Source: Adhaeretor mobilis (GTDB lineage: Bacteria; Planctomycetota; Planctomycetia; Pirellulales; Lacipirellulaceae). Taken from it: a stretch of 64,000 nucleotides of DNA. The position numbers were made by a program, and so were the translations under genes. The notes below the pieces were generated by a model that saw only the letters and a list, made by a program, of their open reading frames with translations, did not search any database and was not told the DNA's origin. Positions 16,170 through 25,752 of the stretch are shown here, piece by piece; position 1 is the stretch's first letter, and each line of letters begins with the position of its first letter. Location: assembly GCF_007741515.1 (NCBI RefSeq), contig NZ_CP036263.1:5009178-5073177 (forward strand), written 5' to 3'.

Positions 16170-17852
16170 ATGCCAACACGTAAGCTAGTTTGTTTCCGAA
16201 CGCTTTGTTTCCGAACGCACTCCGGCCGACTGCCAGTTTGTCTGTTCCTCTTGTTGCTCGCGATTTGTTTGTCGCTGCCAAGTGGCATGTGCCTAGCCAA
16301 GCAGCCCGTTTGGCAACAGGTTTGGGCTGAAGAATTCAACGGCCCGGAACTGGACAAGAGCCAATGGCAGATCGCGGAGACCACGAAGCCACACAACAAT
16401 GAACAGCAGGCTTATCGTGCGTCGCATGTACGAGTCGAGGATGGGAATCTCGTCCTCAGCGCTACCAACGATTCCTTTGGCGGCAAGCCTTTTAGCTCAG
16501 GCAAGGTCGTGAGCATCCAAGAGTGGCGATTCGGACGCTGGGAAGTCCGGGCGAAGTTGCCCAGCACGCGTGGTACTTGGCCGGCGATCTGGATTCTGCC
16601 TGACTCAAAAAAATATCGTTGGCCCAGCCAGGGTGAGATCGACATCCTGGAGAACCGCGGCGACTGGCCCCACGTGGTAAGCCATGCGTTCCACTACGGT
16701 ACGAATCCACCCTACACGCACAAATTCGAATCGTCGCCCTACGAACTGGCGGTCAAAGGCAAGCCGGTCGACTTCCATCAGGGCTACCACACTTACGCGG
16801 CAGAGTGGGACAAGGAGGAGATTCGTTTCTTCGTAGACGGAGCCCCCTCGTGGACAGTCACTGATGAGAAACTCGATGGTTTTCTCTCGCATCAAACGGC
16901 GCCCATGCAGGTAATTCTTAATCTTGCCGTAGGCGGAGACTACGTGAAAGAAGCCCAGCCCGATGCTACCAGCAATTGGCCACAGCACATGCTAGTTGAC
17001 TACGTTCGTGTCTTCCAGAGAAACTCGACCAGCAATGAAGCAGCGAGTATAAAAGCCGTTGAAGATGCCCACATTGAATCCCAAACCCGAGCGATGACCT
17101 TTAACATTCGCCTTAACACAGAAGACGATAAAGAGAATGCATGGCGACATCGCAGCGAGTTAGTCCTGGATCGCATCAGGCACTTCTCGCCGGACATTCT
17201 GGGTCTGCAAGAAGTACTTCCGGAGCAATCTTCTGCCATCGCCGAGACCTTGACTGAGTACAACAGCATTGGTGGCGGGCGCGATGCGGATGGAGGCGGA
17301 GAAGCTTCGCCAATTTTGTATCGCCGCTCGCGGTATGAGGTTTTGGCGTCTGGGATGTTCTGGCTGTCGAATACGCCTGAGGAACCGGGCTCGATGACTT
17401 GGGGCAATCATTATCCGAGAATCTGCACTTGGGCTCGGCTTTTCGATCGAAACTCTCGTCACCGAGTACTTGCACTCAATACGCACTGGGACCACGAGTC
17501 CCAACCGGCACGCTTGAAAGGTGCCAAGGTGATAGCGGAACGACTGAACTCGATCGCCAAACCTGATGAGCCAATCCTGCTTCTTGGCGATTTCAATGTC
17601 GGGCCCCAGAACCCGGCTAGGCATGCGCTACAGCAAAATCAATTGCGAGAAGCCTTTCTTCAGGTCCACGATCCTACCGACTCGGTCGGCACCTACCACA
17701 ATTTCAAAGGCAAGCCGAGCAGCCAGAAGATCGACGCCATACTCGTCAGCGGAAACTGGAAAGTCCTCCAGGCGAATATCGACCAGCATGCTCTCGATGG
17801 CCGCTACCCTTCAGACCACTTCCCGGTGACCGCGGTGCTCGAGCTGCAATAG
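16170..17852 (+). CDS. GH16 glycoside hydrolase fused to an EEP-family domain
   Basis: 560 residues from the start at 16170; the frame stays open upstream to 16080 (TTG) and has another ATG at 16116, so the start is uncertain. A signal peptide (VCLFLLLLAICLSLPSG) leads into a family-16 beta-glucanase domain: EEFNGPELDKSQWQ, FGRWEVRAKLPSTRGTWPAI and the catalytic GEIDILENRG (two Glu and the central Asp all present). From about residue 305 an endonuclease/exonuclease/phosphatase domain follows, with all the expected catalytic motifs: AMTFNIRL, LGLQEVLP, LNTHWDHES, LLGDFNVGP and YPSDHFPV. A secreted laminarinase-like enzyme joined to a phosphodiesterase/nuclease-like domain is unusual. It follows glpF by 136 bases on the same strand. 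Confidence 0.88.
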   Translation: MPTRKLVCFRTLCFRTHSGRLPVCLFLLLLAICLSLPSGMCLAKQPVWQQVWAEEFNGPELDKSQWQIAETTKPHNNEQQAYRASHVRVEDGNLVLSATNDSFGGKPFSSGKVVSIQEWRFGRWEVRAKLPSTRGTWPAIWILPDSKKYRWPSQGEIDILENRGDWPHVVSHAFHYGTNPPYTHKFESSPYELAVKGKPVDFHQGYHTYAAEWDKEEIRFFVDGAPSWTVTDEKLDGFLSHQTAPMQVILNLAVGGDYVKEAQPDATSNWPQHMLVDYVRVFQRNSTSNEAASIKAVEDAHIESQTRAMTFNIRLNTEDDKENAWRHRSELVLDRIRHFSPDILGLQEVLPEQSSAIAETLTEYNSIGGGRDADGGGEASPILYRRSRYEVLASGMFWLSNTPEEPGSMTWGNHYPRICTWARLFDRNSRHRVLALNTHWDHESQPARLKGAKVIAERLNSIAKPDEPILLLGDFNVGPQNPARHALQQNQLREAFLQVHDPTDSVGTYHNFKGKPSSQKIDAILVSGNWKVLQANIDQHALDGRYPSDHFPVTAVLELQ

Positions 17853-17929
17853 TGCCGCTTGTTGCTTGAGTCTGTACGACCTACGATGATTGGGTGGCTA
17901 TTCTGCTAACCCGATATCGGAGACTCATC

Positions 17930-19003
17930 ATGCCCCGCCCTGCCCCAATTGCGCGCGCACTCGTTGCGAGCCTAATCCTCACGTACGCGCCATTCGCGTC
18001 AGCCCAGCCGACTGCTTCCGACCAGTTCGTATCCGAAGCAAGCCGAATCGTAGGGACGTACGAGCCGAAGTCTCGCGAGCACACGCCCCAAGCGATGGCT
18101 GAGGCGGCGCAGCGGTTCCTGGAAACGTTGGACGACGCACAAAGACAGCAGGCGGCGCTTACCTTGGACGATCCCGAACGACGCGAGTGGACCAACCTCC
18201 CGGCCCGGTCAGATGCGGGCGGTTTGCAACTGGGGAAATGCAACCAGCAGCAGGTCGAAGCGGCTTGCGATCTCATGGGCACGCTCTTCAGCAAGCAAGG
18301 CTACGCGAAAATGTGCCACATCATGCTCGCTGACGATCAATTGCTCAAAGGGGGGCGGGCTCGGTCGGGATTCGGCACCGAAGAGTTCGCCGTGGTGATC
18401 TTTGGCACACCCTCGCCCGATACGCCTTGGGCATTTCAACTCGATGGCCATCATGTGGGCGTCAACTTGGCCATCGAAGGGAAGAAGCTGACGATGTCGC
18501 CCAGCTTCATCGGCACCCAACCAGAAGCGTATCACCTTGCCGACAAAAAGATCCGCCCGTTCGAAAGGGAAACCGACGGTGCGACCGAGCTCATCAACAG
18601 TCTCGATCCCAAGTTACAAGCACAAGCGATCGTGAAGCCCAAGCGTGGCAGGATCAAAACCGGCCCCGGCACTGATGGCAAAGTTCCCGAGGCTGCCGGC
18701 GTGTCGTGTGCCGACTTCAGCGATGCTCAAAAAGAGGCGCTCATGAAGCTCATCGCCCAATGGGTCAACGACTTGCCACCCGAGCAAGCAGAGCTACGAA
18801 TGGAGCAGCTTCGCAAAGAAATCGACCAAATGCACTTCGCCTGGCACGGCCCTACCGCAGCAGGAAGTGACGTTTCCTACGCCATCCAGGGTCCCACGCT
18901 CATCATCGAGTACGCCTGCCAAAACCTGGGTGACAAACCGACCGATCACCTGCACTCGATGTACCGCGATCCGACCAACGAGTATGGGAAACAGTTGAAG
19001 TAG
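17930..19003 (+). CDS. DUF3500 family secreted protein
   Basis: 357 residues. The start at 17930 has GGAG eight bases upstream and begins a clean signal peptide (ARALVASLILTYAPFASAQP). The body carries DUF3500 family features: ALTLDDPERREWTNLPA near the N-terminus, FGTPSPDTPWAFQLDGHHVG with paired histidines in the middle, MHFAWHGPT and IIEYACQN near the C-terminus, and SMYRDPTNEYG at the end. DUF3500 proteins are widespread in planctomycetes; their biochemical role is not established. The conserved His/Asp pattern could bind a metal, but this is inference. No operon partner is evident: the next gene is convergent. Confidence 0.88.
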   Translation: MPRPAPIARALVASLILTYAPFASAQPTASDQFVSEASRIVGTYEPKSREHTPQAMAEAAQRFLETLDDAQRQQAALTLDDPERREWTNLPARSDAGGLQLGKCNQQQVEAACDLMGTLFSKQGYAKMCHIMLADDQLLKGGRARSGFGTEEFAVVIFGTPSPDTPWAFQLDGHHVGVNLAIEGKKLTMSPSFIGTQPEAYHLADKKIRPFERETDGATELINSLDPKLQAQAIVKPKRGRIKTGPGTDGKVPEAAGVSCADFSDAQKEALMKLIAQWVNDLPPEQAELRMEQLRKEIDQMHFAWHGPTAAGSDVSYAIQGPTLIIEYACQNLGDKPTDHLHSMYRDPTNEYGKQLK

Positions 19004-19021
19004 TAGAAGTGTTGGGGCACC

Positions 19022-19375
19022 TTAATCAAACCATTCATCAGCCGGATCGAATGCTGGCACGCACACATTGAGTATTTTCAATGGTTTCCCAGGTTCGCTA
19101 ACGGCCCGGTGCCGGCAGCCGGGGCGGATCAGAACGGCATCGCCGGGCCTGACTGCATGACGATCACCGTCAAGTTCCACAAAGCCGTTGCCTTCAATCA
19201 CGTAGTAAAACTCCGTCATCGTCTTATGGAAATGCGTGCGTGCGTTCTCCGTGATATCCACTTCGTGCAGCGAAGCGGGGCTCTCCGCCTCTGCAACAAA
19301 CGCGCGCCGTGCCTTGCCGCACGGGCAAGCAATCGGATCTAAATTTGCGATTTGTGTGATTGAATAGTTCGGCAA
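19022..19375 (-). CDS. Small cupin-domain protein
   Basis: 117 residues, a single cupin_2 barrel. Metal-binding motif 1 is visible as HFHKTMTEFYYVIEGNGFVELDG-type spacing (two His, one Glu), and motif 2 as GDAVLIRPGCRHRAV. Cupins of this size bind sugars or act as sugar isomerases/oxygenases, but the ligand cannot be assigned. It begins 16 bases after the stop codon of the upstream oxidoreductase on the same strand, so the two are very likely an operon acting on the same substrate. Confidence 0.88.
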   Translation of the reverse strand: MPNYSITQIANLDPIACPCGKARRAFVAEAESPASLHEVDITENARTHFHKTMTEFYYVIEGNGFVELDGDRHAVRPGDAVLIRPGCRHRAVSEPGKPLKILNVCVPAFDPADEWFD

Positions 19376-19391
19376 AAGCTTCTGGTGCTCC

Positions 19392-20540
19392 CTAATAATC
19401 CACGTCTACCCATTGGCTCGCTTGGTTGCTCTTGAGTACCGCGTCGCAGATGGCGATTTCGTCGTGGCCGTCTTGGAACGTAGCGAAGTCGCCCCCCTTG
19501 CGCACGCCGCGGATGAAGCCATACACGTTGCGAAACAGGTTCTTCGGTGCGTCTGGATATGCCTCATTATGCCCACCAGGGTAGTGTGCATATTCGCGTG
19601 CTTCCTCATACAGCAAGCTCGGGTCTTTCATCAGCACTTCATTCGGTCCGTCGCGCCGGCCAATCCATAGCTCGTTGGGGCGCTCTTGATCCCAGGCAAT
19701 GGCCCGCTTCGCGCCGTCGATTTCGTAGAACAGGCGATTCTTCCGACCTGCAGCACACTGATTGACCGTCAACACACCGTGGCAACCATTCTCGAATTCC
19801 ACGAGGATCGAAGCGTAGTCTTCGGTCTTGATTTCTACGTCTTCCAAGTCCTCTGGCTTGATCTCTTTGCCGGCGTAGGTTTCGACTTCCACCTTGGGGC
19901 GCTTGCGCACGGGATGTATCGTTTGCATGTCCGCCATTAGGCGTTTGATTTTCAAGCCGGTCACAAACTGCACCATGTCGCACAAGTGCGACCCGATATC
20001 GGCGACCGCGCGAGAGTCGCCGCCAATCTCCGGCTCCAGTCGCCAATTCCAGTCGTTCTCTTGTAGTAGCCAGTCCTGCAGATAACTCCCCTGCACTGCC
20101 AACACGCGACCAATGTCGCCACGCTGACACATGGCGCGCGCTTGTTGCACCAGCGGGTTGTAGCGGTAGTTGAAGTTAATCGCGTTTACTTTTCCCGATT
20201 CGTTGGCCAGCCGAACCAGTTTTCTTGACTCGGTCGAGTTCATCGCCAGCGGTTTCTCGCTCACGACATGCTTTCCTGCTGCGAGGATCGCCTTGTTCAC
20301 CTCGAAGTGCAAATGATTCGGCGTGCAATTGTGGACGACCTCAATCTCGGGATCCGCCAGCATGGCGTGGTAGTCGCCGTAGCCTTTAGGAATCGAGAGC
20401 TCTGCTGCCTTGGCTTCCGCCGTTGCGTTGTCGCGCTCTGCGACGGCGACCACGTCGATACAACCCACGCGCCGCAACGCTTCCAGATGGGCTGGGCCAA
20501 TGAATCCGGTGCCGATGATGGCGGCTTTGGTATTGCTCAT
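19392..20540 (-). CDS. Gfo/Idh/MocA family NAD(P)-dependent oxidoreductase
   Basis: 382 residues. The N-terminal Rossmann fold shows AAIIGTGFIGPAHLEAL, VVHNCTPNHLHFEV and the family EKP motif VSEKPLAMN. The C-terminal domain has INFNYRYNPLVQQARAM, GGDSRAVADIGSHLCDM with the catalytic Asp/His region, and FENGCHGVLTVNQCAAG. The family oxidises or epimerises sugars and cyclitols such as inositol or glucose derivatives. The exact substrate is unknown. It is followed within 16 bases by a cupin gene, suggesting a two-step sugar conversion. Confidence 0.92.
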   Translation of the reverse strand: MSNTKAAIIGTGFIGPAHLEALRRVGCIDVVAVAERDNATAEAKAAELSIPKGYGDYHAMLADPEIEVVHNCTPNHLHFEVNKAILAAGKHVVSEKPLAMNSTESRKLVRLANESGKVNAINFNYRYNPLVQQARAMCQRGDIGRVLAVQGSYLQDWLLQENDWNWRLEPEIGGDSRAVADIGSHLCDMVQFVTGLKIKRLMADMQTIHPVRKRPKVEVETYAGKEIKPEDLEDVEIKTEDYASILVEFENGCHGVLTVNQCAAGRKNRLFYEIDGAKRAIAWDQERPNELWIGRRDGPNEVLMKDPSLLYEEAREYAHYPGGHNEAYPDAPKNLFRNVYGFIRGVRKGGDFATFQDGHDEIAICDAVLKSNQASQWVDVDY

Positions 20541-20698
20541 AGGTTTCGGTACTAAGGTTCGAGGAATAGGGTTATGATGTGCCCAGCAGGAAGTCTGGCT
20601 GAGGACGATATATTAGCATATTTGATTATTGCGGGCGCTGGGCCTGTTAGCCGTTGCTTCGGCGGTCCGTGGAAGAGTAAAGCAACGCTCATAACAAA

Positions 20699-22318
20699 AT
20701 GAAAACAATTCAGAACAAGACAATGGTGGGCGTCCAACAGAGGCAATGGAAGCATCTGTTCGCGCTAATCTCTGGCTTTGTTGCTGTTCTTGGGATGCTC
20801 GTCATCACCAGTTGGCATCTCGGCTGGACGACCGTCCTACAGATCAATCCGTCGCTTGTTCCGATGCAGTACAACACGGCTCTTGGGTTCTTGCTTGCAG
20901 GAGTTGCAACATTGCTGCTCGCTTACGGGAAGAAAAGCTGGGCTGTGGGCCTCTCGTATGCGTTTGGCCTCATCGGTTTCTTGACCCTGCTAGAATATGT
21001 GCTTGGCGTCTCCTTTGGCATCGACCAGTTTTTCATGGAGCACTACATCACGGTCGAAACCTCTCATCCAGGACGAATGGCCCCAAACACAGCTCTCTGC
21101 TTTGTTCTGACTGCGATTTCCCTAGTGGCTGCTGCATCTATGCGACAGCACAGTGCAACCACCGCCGTGACATCGTGCGTTATCTTCTCGCTTGCACTGG
21201 CAGCGATTGTTGGGTACGCGGGAGGCATTTCTGAGGCGTATGGCTGGGGTCATCTGACAAGCATGGCAATACATACGTCGGGAGCGTTCATTGTGCTGTC
21301 GATCACACTGTTTACCTGGTCCTGGACTCGTCAGCGGCAGTCTATTCCTCCGTGGCTTTCGTCCGTAGGTGGAATCATGGGAGTCGCGACGACATTGCTT
21401 ATCTGGCAGGCGATTGCTTCGAGTGTCAGCTCAGTCACCTCTACGACAATATTACTCACCGGGATCTCTGCGACGGCTCTTCTTGCGGTTCTCATCGAAG
21501 CGTTATGTCGTCTCAGAGCGGCCAACGTTCATATTGAATTGGAGATTGCAGAACGCCAAGAGATTGAAGATATGTTGCAGAGACAAGCAGAGAAACTAAC
21601 ACGAGCCAATGAAGATCTCGAGCAGTTTGCTTACATAGCCTCTCACGACTTGAAATCGCCATTGCGGGCAATCGATAATTTAGCCAGTTGGATTGCCCAG
21701 GACGTGGGGGAAAGCTTGCCCCCGAAATCTCAAGAGCACCTGACCTTGATGCGAAGTCGCGTGGGACGTATGGAGGCTCTGCTGGGTGACTTGCTCGATT
21801 ATGCGCGAGCCGGTCGAGACGCAGGCGTTGCGCAGGCGATTGATTTCGGAGAGCTCGTGCAGGACATCCTCGAAACGATCAACGTGCCCGCAGAGTTTCA
21901 GGTAGATTTCAACCCCGTCATGCCCACACTGCGAGCGCGAAAATCGGCTCTGCGACAAGTGATGATGAATCTCATCAGCAACGCTATCAAACATCACGAT
22001 CGTCCGGACGGTCGCGTCACCATCACAGCCACAGAAGTCTCGCCCAACGACATCGAAATCATCGTGAGAGATGACGGGCCGGGGATTTCTGCGGAGTTCC
22101 ACGAGCGCGCCTTCAAACCGTTTCAAACGTTGCAATCCCGCGACGAGATTGAAGGCACCGGTATGGGCCTGGCGATTGTGAAAAGGCTGATCCAGAACGA
22201 GGGAGGTAGCATCCAGCTCATCTCTCCTGCAGGCCAAGGAGCCCAGTTCCGCATACGCATGCCGAAAGAAATGCCGCTACCTGAGGAGCTTCCTGGGGTT
22301 GGATCGAAACAGGTGTGA
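20699..22318 (+). CDS. Membrane sensor histidine kinase
   Basis: 539 residues. The N-terminal half (about residues 18-270) contains roughly eight hydrophobic segments and no recognised periplasmic sensor domain, so the stimulus is likely sensed in or near the membrane. A short coiled-coil linker (ERQEIEDMLQRQAEKLTRAN) leads to the HisKA domain, FAYIASHDLKSPLRAI, with the phosphoacceptor at about His316. The ATPase domain has N-box MMNLISNAIKH, G1 RDDGPGI, F-box-like AFKPFQTL and G2 GTGMGLAIV. The HisKA type with SHDLKSPLR resembles phytochrome-like kinases. No response regulator lies next to it, so its partner is elsewhere. Confidence 0.93.
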   Translation: MKTIQNKTMVGVQQRQWKHLFALISGFVAVLGMLVITSWHLGWTTVLQINPSLVPMQYNTALGFLLAGVATLLLAYGKKSWAVGLSYAFGLIGFLTLLEYVLGVSFGIDQFFMEHYITVETSHPGRMAPNTALCFVLTAISLVAAASMRQHSATTAVTSCVIFSLALAAIVGYAGGISEAYGWGHLTSMAIHTSGAFIVLSITLFTWSWTRQRQSIPPWLSSVGGIMGVATTLLIWQAIASSVSSVTSTTILLTGISATALLAVLIEALCRLRAANVHIELEIAERQEIEDMLQRQAEKLTRANEDLEQFAYIASHDLKSPLRAIDNLASWIAQDVGESLPPKSQEHLTLMRSRVGRMEALLGDLLDYARAGRDAGVAQAIDFGELVQDILETINVPAEFQVDFNPVMPTLRARKSALRQVMMNLISNAIKHHDRPDGRVTITATEVSPNDIEIIVRDDGPGISAEFHERAFKPFQTLQSRDEIEGTGMGLAIVKRLIQNEGGSIQLISPAGQGAQFRIRMPKEMPLPEELPGVGSKQV

Positions 22319-22354
22319 CAGCCTATCCCACAATCCGACTCCGCAGAGATTCTC

Positions 22355-23380
22355 GTGACAATCCCAGCCCGAAAGAGAAGCTACTTCGCATTGGCGCTGA
22401 TCGGCGCAACACTCATCGCAACAGTCAGCATTGCTCAACGGCGTGCTCGCCGCGCGCAGCCTACCGGCAAGAGCGTCGCGATAACGCATGACGACCGTGA
22501 ACGCGAATTCCGCATTCACGTGCCAGCCTCATGCAGCGAGCAACAGCCCGTCCCCCTAGTGCTATGCCTGCACGGTGGAGGTGGTAACTCCAGCCAGGGG
22601 TCCACCATGGGAATGACCGATGTGGCCGATCGGCATGGTTTCATCGCGGTGTATCCCAACGCGATTAATCACCATTGGAACGACGGACGCGAGTCTCCCA
22701 ATTTTGCTGAGCACGACAAAACAATCGACGATGTCGCATTTCTCACAGCCATCGTCCGGCAAGTCCGAGAGGACTACGCCATCGACGCCAACCGGGTTTT
22801 CGCCACGGGTGTTTCCAATGGCGGGTTCATGACGCAGCGGCTGGCAATCGAGCGACCCGAGATATTCTCTGCCGCAGGAGTGATCATCGCATCGATGGGC
22901 GTGCCGCTGAAGGAAAAATTCAAACCTGAATTACCCGTGTCGATTCTCTACATGAACGGCACGGCCGACCCGCTGGTGCCCTACGACGGCGGACCGATCC
23001 GTGTCGATTTCTTTCCTCGCCTCAGAAAGGCGCGAGGAGAAAAGCTACCAGATCGCGGCAGTTGCATTCCTACCGACGAGGCGGTTGCTCTGTGGATCAA
23101 GCGTAACGGCATCACTGCGAAGCCTAAGGTTGGCGAACTCGCCGATAAGAACCCCGACGACGAGTGCACCACGGAGTTCAGCTTGTGGACCGGCGGCGAG
23201 CGCGGCACGACCGTGGCGCTTTACAAAGTGGTCGGCGGCGGCCACACCATCCCGGGAGCGAAGCGTAATTTCCCGAAAAGCTTAGTCGGCCCCACCAGTG
23301 GAGACTTTGACGGGTTCGAGACGGTCTGGAAGTTCTTCAACGAGCACGCACGGCTGCCTGAGAATGTCTCTGCCGAATGA
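22355..23380 (+). CDS. Secreted PHB-depolymerase-like esterase (alpha/beta hydrolase)
   Basis: 341 residues from a GTG start. An N-terminal hydrophobic segment (YFALALIGATLIATVSIAQ) is followed by an LpqC/esterase-PHB family hydrolase. Oxyanion region: LVLCLHGGGGNSSQ. Nucleophile elbow: GVSNGGFMTQRLA, with the catalytic Ser. Acid residue: YMNGTADPLVPYDGG. Catalytic His: GGGHTIPG. Related enzymes are feruloyl or acetylxylan esterases and polyhydroxybutyrate depolymerases; the natural substrate is unclear. It lies 36 bases after the kinase stop codon, possibly in the same transcript. Confidence 0.9.
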   Translation: MTIPARKRSYFALALIGATLIATVSIAQRRARRAQPTGKSVAITHDDREREFRIHVPASCSEQQPVPLVLCLHGGGGNSSQGSTMGMTDVADRHGFIAVYPNAINHHWNDGRESPNFAEHDKTIDDVAFLTAIVRQVREDYAIDANRVFATGVSNGGFMTQRLAIERPEIFSAAGVIIASMGVPLKEKFKPELPVSILYMNGTADPLVPYDGGPIRVDFFPRLRKARGEKLPDRGSCIPTDEAVALWIKRNGITAKPKVGELADKNPDDECTTEFSLWTGGERGTTVALYKVVGGGHTIPGAKRNFPKSLVGPTSGDFDGFETVWKFFNEHARLPENVSAE

Positions 23381-23742
23381 TGCATTGGATTCTCCCCCCG
23401 GGTAGCACCGACACTTGTTCCGCAAAAAGCGTTGCCACCTCTATCGCCTTGCCGGAAACGTGTCGGGTTCGCTTGCGACATGAGGCATCCTAGTTTCGTA
23501 TTCTAGCCTCTAAGACCTCCTGTGCTGCGCACACCGCCACTTCTCCCTTGCATGACCACACGGATTGGTTAGGTGAATCAAAGGGAAAGTATCGGTGCTA
23601 CCAAAAATTTCAAGCTGTGCACAACTTACAGACCTAGCACTCCAGCCAGAATGAAACCTTGCGACCCTATCACTTGGCACCGTTCCAGGTCTTCGCTCCG
23701 CTGATTGTGCAGCCACCTCTTTATCGCATCTGGCAGAAACAC

Positions 23743-24810
23743 ATGCGGGACCTTCCGGCAAGCTGTGCGCCCTTCGTAGTCGCAATTCTCTTGCTCGTGT
23801 GCGGCACATCGCAGGCCCATGAACAAGTTAGCTTCTCACGCGACATCAAACCACTACTCGCCAAACGCTGCTTCGCTTGCCACGGACCGGATCTCGCCGA
23901 AAGCGCCCTTGCGCTTCACGAGCGCGATCAGGCCCTCGCGATCACCGATTCGGGTGAAGCGGCTATCGTGTTGAGCAAACCAAACTCCAGCGAGCTCCTG
24001 CGGCGAGTTTCTTCCACAGCCGAAGACCTTCGCATGCCGCCCGAGGGCGATCCACTTACGCCACGCGAGGTCGATCTCCTAGAACAGTGGATTTCTCAAG
24101 GAGCAGACTATCAGTTGCACTGGACGTTCCTACCGCCCAAGAAATCTTCCTTCCCCAAGTTTCAAGACACTGGGCAAGACAGTTCTTGGGTAGCAAACCC
24201 GCTTGATGCCTTCATTCTTGCGAAGCTCGAGGCGAAGGGTTTACCCCCCTCGCCGCCGGCAGAAAAAGCAGTCCTTGCCCGCCGAGTTTACTACAACCTA
24301 ATCGGCCTACCGCCGACGCTCCAGCAGATGCAAACCTTTCTCGACGATAAACGCCCCGGTGGCAACCACATCGACCACAACTGGGATGCCCACGGCGACT
24401 TGATCTATAATCACAGCCAAGATGTCAGCGAAACCGACCAGCCTATTGCCGCTTCGCTCAAAGACCTCCGCCAGCGCGGGCTGCTCGACAAAACCTTGGT
24501 GGTGCGGGGCGGCGAATTCGGTCGGCAACCGACCGCCGAATACGCCGAAGGCACCGGCCGCGACCACAACAGCTACGGCTTCACCATGTGGATGGCCGGC
24601 GGCGGTATCAAAGGCGGCACAACCGTCGGCAGCACCGACGAACTAGGCAGCCGCGCTGTGGAGCGCCCCACCACCGTCAAAGAGCTCCACGCCACAGTCC
24701 TCCAGCAAATGGGCCTCGATCCGAATCACCTCACGTATTTCTACAACGGGTTGGACCAGAAGCTCGTGGGCGTGGAGCCAGTCGAGCCTATTTGGGAGGT
24801 GGTTGGGTAG
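23743..24810 (+). CDS. Chimeric PSCyt1/DUF1549 - DUF1501 protein (deletion fusion)
   Basis: 355 residues from the ATG at 23743, which begins a signal peptide (SCAPFVVAILLLVCGTSQA); a TTG-initiated frame extends to 23659. The N-terminal part is a planctomycete cytochrome-like PSCyt1 domain with one heme motif CFACHG and LRMPPEGDPLTPREVDLLEQWI. It is followed by the start of DUF1549 (NPLDAFILAKLEAKGLPPSP, RRVYYNLIGLPPT). Around base 24355 the sequence switches to the C-terminal part of a DUF1501 (sulfatase-like) protein: GGNHIDHNWDAHGDL, TLVVRGGEFGRQPT, GRDHNSYGFTMWMAGGGIKGG. Planctomycete genomes normally encode these as two adjacent full-length genes, so this looks like an in-frame deletion of over 2 kb that joined them. 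Probably non-functional although open. Confidence 0.8.
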   Translation: MRDLPASCAPFVVAILLLVCGTSQAHEQVSFSRDIKPLLAKRCFACHGPDLAESALALHERDQALAITDSGEAAIVLSKPNSSELLRRVSSTAEDLRMPPEGDPLTPREVDLLEQWISQGADYQLHWTFLPPKKSSFPKFQDTGQDSSWVANPLDAFILAKLEAKGLPPSPPAEKAVLARRVYYNLIGLPPTLQQMQTFLDDKRPGGNHIDHNWDAHGDLIYNHSQDVSETDQPIAASLKDLRQRGLLDKTLVVRGGEFGRQPTAEYAEGTGRDHNSYGFTMWMAGGGIKGGTTVGSTDELGSRAVERPTTVKELHATVLQQMGLDPNHLTYFYNGLDQKLVGVEPVEPIWEVVG

Positions 24811-25067
24811 GTTTGGGCTCTTTGCTCTTTGACTGGGAAGTGGGAATAGCTGCCGTTTCGGACGTGCCTATCGAGCCAGGTGTGTACCCCTACTCGACAG
24901 CTTATGAATCGTCGTTCGTGCAAGTCGGTGCCCGCGCCGGGGGTCCTTGCACGATGCCTCGGTACCAATTTGCGTTGACCACTTCGCGTCGATTACACTC
25001 TAGAGAACTCCAAACTGCAATCAGGTTGACGGAGTTTTCCACCACTCTACTTAGGGAATCGTATCTA

Positions 25068-25706
25068 ATGAAATTCACAGTAGCCCTACTGGTCTTAACT
25101 CTCGCAGTTCTCTTGCAGCCAGACTGTTCCGCTGCGGGGACCTATCTCAATCAATCGAATATCACTGTCGCAGTTGGACCTGGCACCTCCCCGGGAAGTT
25201 TTAACAATACTTTCGCCAACGGACAGACTATCGAGAAAGTGATAGACGCGCCCACGGCGACCGCGGAAGAAACTCATAACCAAGCAACTCACATCTGGTT
25301 CACAGCGGACAACGTGGGAGGCGGGCTCGAACTTGTTTTCGACTTCGGAATTGCCTACGACGTTGGCACGCTTCATTTTTGGAATTACACTGACGATTTC
25401 TATGATGTCGACAACATCGATTTCACCTTCTTTGGCCTCCTCGGCCAGCAAGTAGGCACGCTGTCTGTGCAACCCGACTTAGGCTCACCCGGCGGAATCG
25501 CCGCCCAAGACATTGCACTGGCCGCACCACTAAACATTAAGTCCGTGACTGCATTTCTTACGGGTGACAATAGGCAGGTTGATTTCCAAAACATAGGCTT
25601 CACCGCAGAAGTATCGCAGATTCCAGAGCCGACGGTTCTTGCTATGGTCCTAATCGCCGCGGCAGTAGGCGTTTTCAGACCACGTCGGCGATTCTTCTTG
25701 GGCTGA
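25068..25706 (+). CDS. PEP-CTERM surface protein
   Basis: 212 residues. The frame is open much further upstream, but the start at 25068 is chosen because it has an AGGGA ribosome binding site and begins a signal peptide (FTVALLVLTLAVLLQPDCSA). The mature part is a single all-beta, discoidin-like region (ELVFDFGIAYDVGTLHFWNY, then DNIDFTFFG), i.e. it resembles galactose-binding-fold domains. The C-terminus IPEPTVLAMVLIAAAVGVF plus RPRRR is the PEP-CTERM signal. It lacks the dockerin-like repeat seen in the other PEP-CTERM proteins here. It is sandwiched between the chimeric DUF1501 gene and a second DUF1501 tail relic. Confidence 0.82.
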   Translation: MKFTVALLVLTLAVLLQPDCSAAGTYLNQSNITVAVGPGTSPGSFNNTFANGQTIEKVIDAPTATAEETHNQATHIWFTADNVGGGLELVFDFGIAYDVGTLHFWNYTDDFYDVDNIDFTFFGLLGQQVGTLSVQPDLGSPGGIAAQDIALAAPLNIKSVTAFLTGDNRQVDFQNIGFTAEVSQIPEPTVLAMVLIAAAVGVFRPRRRFFLG

Positions 25707-25752
25707 GCCTTGCCCTACGCCTTGCCGGCGTTGTTCGGTAGCGATTCTCGGT

